Shown in pieces: positions 58,429 through 64,000 of a stretch of DNA of 64,000 nucleotides. The notes under the pieces were generated by a model that saw only the letters and a program-made list of their open reading frames with translations, searched no databases and was not told where the DNA came from. Positions within the stretch are counted from its first letter, which is position 1. Every line of letters starts with the position of its first letter. Made by a program: the position numbers and the translations under genes. Where the stretch lies: NCBI GenBank assembly GCA_008638375.1, contig CM018035.1, forward strand, positions 23,634,307 through 23,698,306. Direction: 5' to 3'. This DNA comes from Nyssa sinensis. Taxonomy: Eukaryota > Streptophyta > Magnoliopsida > Cornales > Nyssaceae.

Positions 58429-58871
58429 ACAAATCATCTTGTGTACCTTTGGGCATTGTTATTTTAAGAAAATGTGAATAAAATCGATATAGCATTGGTT
58501 TTTAATACATCGACATGCATGTATTTGTAAGGGTTGATAGATATTTATATTTAAATTTATTTTAGCTCAATTCTTTAAATTTTTGGTTGCTACTTCAATC
58601 GTGCACACAGTTTCCATTGATTTATTTTTTTGAACTATACAGTAAGAACACTTGTGAGAACTGGGAGAGTGGTCTCCACTGGAGAATTTTCTCCAATGAT
58701 TTACTTCCTTTGTTCCTTAAATTTATTTTAGCTCAAGTTCCTTTTATATTTCTATATTCTTGTTCTCTCAATAAAGTCTCAATTACCCCTTTAAAGACTG
58801 CAATTAGTCTTGACGTGGGGTGTTTATAAATGGGATCAGGTATTTATAAATAGGATCAGGATGGAATCTTT

Positions 58872-59103
58872 AAAATTATGTCGGTTTGAGAAGGTCATTC
58901 TATTCTTTTTGTTTATATATTATTTTATTTATTTATTTTTATACATATTATATTTATTAATAAATAACATTATATAAGATTAATTTTAAAATTATGTCGG
59001 TTTGAGATGGTCTCTCTGTTCTTTTTGTTTATATATTATTTTATTTATTTATTTTTATACATATTATATTTATTAATAAATAACATTATATAAGATTAAT
59101 TTT
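58872..59103. repeat. 116-bp tandem duplication
   Basis: Positions 58872-58987 and 58988-59103 are nearly identical (AAAATTATGTCGGTTTGAGA...ATAAGATTAATTTT), differing at a few bases after GTTTGAGA. It is AT-rich and recent-looking. Confidence 0.92.
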
Positions 59104-60450
59104 AAAATTTTATTATTACACTTGTATTATTATTTTTTATATTAATTATTTGGATAATAAAAAAATAATTTATTTATTATAATAAAAATTTTAATTTACT
59201 TGAAAAAATAATATATATCAGAATTTGAGATGAGTTGGAGTTGATAAATATAAACAAAGTCGAATTAAGAAAAGTTTTTAAATAGAGTTGGGATAAGATT
59301 TTAAATGAGATTAGAACGATAGAATATAAACAAAATTAAAATGAAAGAATATAAGCGAGATTGGAAAAGGATAACCATGTTCTAGACTCGCTGCATTATC
59401 ATTCTTATTTCTCCCTCCAACCAAAAAAATTCCTTTTCCCTCCAACAGAAAAAAAGAAGGAAAAGAGCATATTGGGTTAGCATACATTCCATAGCAATTT
59501 TACCAAGTTTTAAATAAAAAATAAAAATGTACCTAACAATTGCTACTTTACGCTATTTATTTGATTCTCTCATTCTTTAATACTAAAGGAATTACCTTTT
59601 TCAAAATTATTGGTACAATTTTAGCTTTTTTTTTAATAAAATATTATTTATAGTAAAAAGCTAACCATTTTTTTTATGCCGGCATATTGAGGAGGAATGA
59701 AACTTACGTAAGATACGTGAATAGTGTGGTGTGCACTTGTACAACTTTTGGTTCTAATAGTAAAAAGCTAACTTGAAAACCTCTTTTTGCAATATGTTTT
59801 TATGTTGAAACATTCCCATGCTCGCTTCATGTGAGGGCGTTACAAGTTAGAATCCGAATCATTTTTTAATCGAATCTTACCAAAGAGAAAAACTTGCATC
59901 ACGCTTTTTAAGGTTGTATATGGTAATGTTTTCTTTTTATTTTCAGTCTTCGAAAACATAAATTAATTTTCGTTTATTTTTATAGAAATAAAAAAATATA
60001 TGAATTAATTAGTGTAACGTCTCTCAAAATAAATGTCTTAAATGTTAAGATTTAAGACATTATTTTTAAATTATGTGATCCCAAGTTTAATAGTGATGGC
60101 ATGCTATTATTATTTTATTTTTAATGATAAAATTACCTAACTTTCTTAGTTACAAAAATAATGAACATTTTTTCACCTAGCCTGTACCTAACATGTCATA
60201 TCATCATTTTTTGTTTTTAAAAGTTAAAAATTAAATAACTCATAATATATAAGTCTGTTTTTCATAAAAATTATATTTTTGAATTTAAAATTCAGATCTA
60301 TCAAAAAAGATTTATATTACATAAGAAATTATGTAAAAACAAATTAGTGTTTTTGTTTAAAGCGTTACTAAGGAATTGTTGAAGGGTTGGTAGGTCTAAA
60401 AAATAATAATTCTGGCCATGTAGAGAAAATTTGAAAAATGCTTTAAGTGT
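59104..60450. other. AT-rich intergenic spacer
   Basis: Nothing recognisable; no open frame of note. Confidence 0.6.
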
Positions 60451-63400
60451 TGTAATATCCCGACCCGGGATATAGCATGTACACCGGGCTGCACCGGGTT
60501 ATAAAATGTAATCCCGAATTATGAGCCGTTATATGACATAAATAAAAGGGGATGCGTAATAGACTGTATTGTTCAATTACGATGCATAGGTACGAGAGGC
60601 AAACAGTCACGGGTGTCCGGCTGTCGTTGCACAGGAAGCCGAGTTTATTGAAAAACGTGCAAGTGAATGTCGACGCATAAATTTTTAAAGTAAATCTAAA
60701 TGATTATGAATATCATATATATATATATACGGTTGGATGATATATATATATATATATATATATTATAATACAATATAATTAAATGAAAAGAAATAAAATG
60801 GAAAGAAAGGAACTGCATGTGGGTCATGTGTGGTGGCAACATGCAGTGCATGTGTGTGTGTTAGGTGGCAAGGCCACCGACTGAAAATCAGCCAAGAGAA
60901 AGCTATGTGTGAGGTGTCTTGTGTGCATGAGTGTGCTGCCACCGCGGCTACAAGTGGTAAGGGCCACCGACTGGGGGATCGGTTAAAGGGAATGAAGAAA
61001 GAGATTGGAAGAGTGAGAAAACTGAATCGTAAGAACAAGAGGGAGAAGAGGAGAATAGAGAAAGGAAGGACTGAAATTAAAATTTAGGAAATCGGCTAAT
61101 GATAGGTAACCTGTTTCATCTTAATCTCTTTAGTTTTACTCCCTGTTATCATCCCTATTATCATCCCTATTATCATAGAATTTATGACTGAATTGGTAGG
61201 ACGCGAAATAGGAAAGAAAAACAAGAAAAACCAAAACTGGGTTTCGGTTAGAAATGGTGACTTAAAATAGGTGAACCCAAGTGGAAAATTGAACCATAAT
61301 ATGGATAGGAAACGTCTCCAGGGACCCAACGCACTTCGAATCAGCTTAAATGGTCAAGAAATGGCCATTCTGTGGCCAGTTATTCCCTCACCGGTGCAAC
61401 GCCGGAAACTGGGAATGGGTGTGTGAAACCGGTGATGTTGGAGGTTAAAACCAGTCCTAAAATATTCCTTACAATTTTAGAATTCATTGGGAAGAAAAAC
61501 AGTAAATTTTGGACGTAAAACCACGAAGATCCGTGAGGAACTGCGCTGTTCCGGCGACCGTGGCCGGAAAACCCACCGGAGAAGACGACCGGACTATCGG
61601 GGGCTTCTTCGGGTCAGGATGAGACCGGGTCTGGATCGGGTCGGGTTGAGATCCGACCGACTGCAATACAAGTACCAACACTGTGTCGTTTTGAATGTAA
61701 ATTTAAAATCAATTGGGCTTGTTTGGTCACGGATATAAGGGATTGGAAATGGGGTTGGAGTTGTCCAAACCGTGGATAAGGTGAGAGAATTGGATATCTC
61801 AATCCAGTTCTCTGAAGTTAACTGAACCGGTTGGTTCATAGTGGAATAGAACCGGTTTAGGGTTTCTGGTCCTGAACCAACTGGTTCAGACCGCAACTCT
61901 GCATAATTACATTTTGACCCCAAAAGTTATAGATAATTCCACTAAGGCCCAACAGAGAAATGTTAATTTTACAAAAATACCCCTGACTCAAAAGTGGGTC
62001 AAACGAGGTCCAAATAGGGCAAATGAATAGTCAATTTTTATTATCTCGCATGCTCTGAGTCCAATGGTGAGGTCCGTTTCACGAGACGGAGTCCCGAAAA
62101 GTTACAACTTGTAAAAATGACCAAAATACCCCTGCTTCATAAGTGAGTCAAATGGACTCCGATTGAATTAAAGAACTAGTGAATTTTTATTATTCTGAAC
62201 CTTCCGAATCTATTGGTAATGTCAAAATTATGAAAAGAGGGTCCGAGAACAATGGACATATAAAAGTCTAAATAAGTATTAGAAATACTGATCATAGCAA
62301 GGCATAGAATTTGGTGAATAGAAATTATTCTGAAACGTATTTACTGATATATAGGGAACTCAACGGGAAAAGGCAAACCTACAGGAGACTGATTTAGCAA
62401 CGCATTAGATGTAAGTAGATACCCTTTCTCTTCCATGTGGTGTTATCAAGCCAAGTTCATCCTTTTACTGCCAAACTTGTACTCCTAAGCGTATCTGATG
62501 TTATTGTCTCCACAACGTGATATTGTTCTATCTGGTGGACATTGATTTATTGTTGTACCATTGTTATCATGTTGAACCGTGTTTTGAAATGCCTATTGTT
62601 ATGTTTCCATTAAATTGATGATATTTCATTGTTATACACTCCTATGGAATCATTATGATCATGAAATGTTTATGTATACCGGATTTGTGCTCAGTCACAA
62701 TATCCATCCGATGCTTTTAAATTCACTGAAGACCTTCGGGTCGAGTCCGTGAACGGACATATGGCCATGCACTGGAATGCATTGAAGGGGGTAAACCGGG
62801 CCCCCAAGGACCGAGGGCATATCAAGCCCTGACACGGAACAAAAGCATCTCTTATACGATTGTTCGACTGTAATTGTTGAATTACCTTATTCTTGTGATT
62901 ATCTTGTATTGCGAGATATTCCTTTATTGATCTAATTGTGATCGATTTATTGTGGCAGCACGTTCATATTGATATATTGTTGTTAAGAGTTTCATGTTGA
63001 GGTTATGTCCCTTACTCCTAATTGTGCATTGTGTTCCATTGTTTATTGGCCTCATGGCAACTGTTCCCATTGGCTATCATAGCATATTATTTCTTATGAT
63101 TGGCTATCATATTCTTGTTCTTGGATTCATATTCTTTTATGATCCTCGATACCAGTGTCAGAGATCTGTATTTACTTGCTGAGCTCTTGTAGCTCATTCC
63201 ACCCTTCTCATCCCCATTTTAGGTACTGATGCCGTGAGACCCCGATAGGAGTTTAAAGACATAGAAGGACATTTGGGGAAATGCATCGGTTTATGTTTTA
63301 GTTCTCCCATATATTCACCACCCTCGGGTGCTGGTCATGTTTGGTTCTTATTTTGTTTATGTAGAACCATATTACGTATTGAAAGACTTCCGCTGATGTA

Positions 63401-63550
63401 CTATTACTGATAAGACTTCCGCTGTTATTGTTTTGAGGTTTTAGTACTTTGCATATTAGTACTATGATACAGGAATGGAAAAAGTAGGGATGGCCTTCGG
63501 GTCGGCCCCGCGACACGAGATCCGCATAGGGTGGGTTTCGGGTCGTGACA
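60451..63550 (+). repeat. 5' LTR of a Tekay/Del-like Ty3/gypsy element, 3.1 kb
   Basis: Runs TGTAATATCCCGACCCGGG to GGGTTTCGGGTCGTGACA, followed at once by a primer binding site. The interior holds the family blocks (AGTCCAATGGTGAGGTCCG near 62050, GGTTCAGACCGC) and a typical late LTR segment with GACCTTCGGGTCGAGTCCG near 62735. (AT)n runs lie at 60714-60763, and ATCATCCCTATT repeats sit at about 61148-61180. Unlike the three other LTRs it is attached to an internal region, so a fuller element may lie to the right. Confidence 0.88.
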
Positions 63551-63553
63551 GCT

Positions 63554-63565
63554 TGGTATCAGAGC
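63554..63565 (+). other. Primer binding site, initiator Met-tRNA type
   Basis: TGGTATCAGAGC, three bases after the LTR, is the standard plant primer binding site complementary to the 3' end of initiator Met-tRNA. Confidence 0.93.
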
Positions 63566-64000
63566 TATAGGTTCGATTGTGAGTCATGGGAGATAGGACT
63601 AGAAATAGAATGAATAGATGTAACTGACCTTCCTTATATAGAGTTCATACGATCCTTGATCATTCTCTTATTGATTGATTTGACAATTTACGGGTTATCT
63701 TTACTGGTTATCTTTATAGACATGGTTATCACAAGGAATACATCGATAGTTATGAAATACATAGATCACTTAGAGTTAGAATCAATAGATAGAGCTGAAG
63801 TCTCTATGATTTAGATTTGATGCGAACATTGATTGTTATTTTATCCATTGTCGGGTTATCTTTATAGATAGGGTTAGCAAACGGGATATCTCAATAGATT
63901 ATATTGACTCGGTTAGACCATAGACGAGTAGACTTTTATGGAAATACTTATCTAACACTTATGGTTTAGAGCAATGGTGTATGCTAGGAATATTGGGATA
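63566..64000 (+). mobile_element. Internal leader of the Tekay-like element
   Basis: Non-coding leader following the primer binding site, with repeated GGGTTATCTTTATAGA-type blocks. gag has not begun by the window edge. Confidence 0.7.

Larger units (their letters stand above)
56850..58450 (+). ncRNA. MIR159: Putative MIR159 primary transcript
   Basis: The region from the predicted start site through the hairpin to about 58450 is less AT-rich than its flanks and has no protein frame of note. A CTGTTTGCAG block at about 57797-57806 could be a splice acceptor, and AATAAA occurs near 58477-58482, so spliced and polyadenylated pri-miRNA forms are plausible. The limits are guesses; only the hairpin is certain. 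Primary transcripts of MIR159 genes are made by RNA polymerase II and cut by Dicer-like 1. Confidence 0.5.

Overview
The window is plant nuclear DNA, most likely from a repeat-rich eudicot. It is mostly LTR retrotransposon sequence in several layers, and one recognisable host gene, a MIR159 microRNA locus, lies in the right third. Supporting signs are plant Ty3/gypsy lineages (Tat, Athila-like, Tekay/Del-like), a SIRE-like copia LTR, hAT-type MITEs and a miR159-type hairpin. No intact protein-coding host gene is visible. Family names come from recognised motifs and not from database searches.

Left block (1-13624): two related Tat-lineage Ty3/gypsy elements face each other tail to tail. Element 1 (+ strand, entering from the left edge) and element 2 (- strand, 5' LTR at 13008-13624) both read gag, protease, RT, RNase H, a second archaeal-type RNase H, integrase, then a 30-bp tandem array in the 3' untranslated region. 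Their 3' ends meet around a spacer of about 200 bp (6181-6381) made of LTR scraps. The result is an inverted repeat with arms of roughly 6 kb. Both copies are dead, and almost every nonsense codon is a C-to-T change (CAG to TAG, CAA to TAA), as expected from deamination of methylated cytosine.

Second block (13698-25968): a foldback MITE is followed by a nested pair. A non-autonomous LTR element (15951-25963, - strand, TSD GTCTC) has its left LTR split by an Athila-like element of 7.2 kb (16198-23425, TSD TTGCT). The inserted element encodes only gag and protease and has no RT, RNase H or integrase. The outer element shares its primer binding site, LTR core and tandem-repeat core with the Tat elements, which suggests they mobilised it.

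Third block (26033-53200): AT-rich spacer carries two hAT-type MITEs, a second foldback MITE, three long solo LTRs of Tekay/Del type (31954-37145, 42705-46685, 48492-52703) and a copia solo LTR of SIRE type (38839-40400, TSD GAAAT).

Fourth block (53205-64000): AT-rich spacer, then a TATA box (56822) and a MIR159 hairpin (57368-57540) carrying a 21-nt sequence that fits canonical miR159. More AT-rich spacer follows. The last element is a 3.1-kb Tekay-like 5' LTR (60451-63550) with an initiator-Met-tRNA type primer binding site at 63554; its body continues past the right edge.
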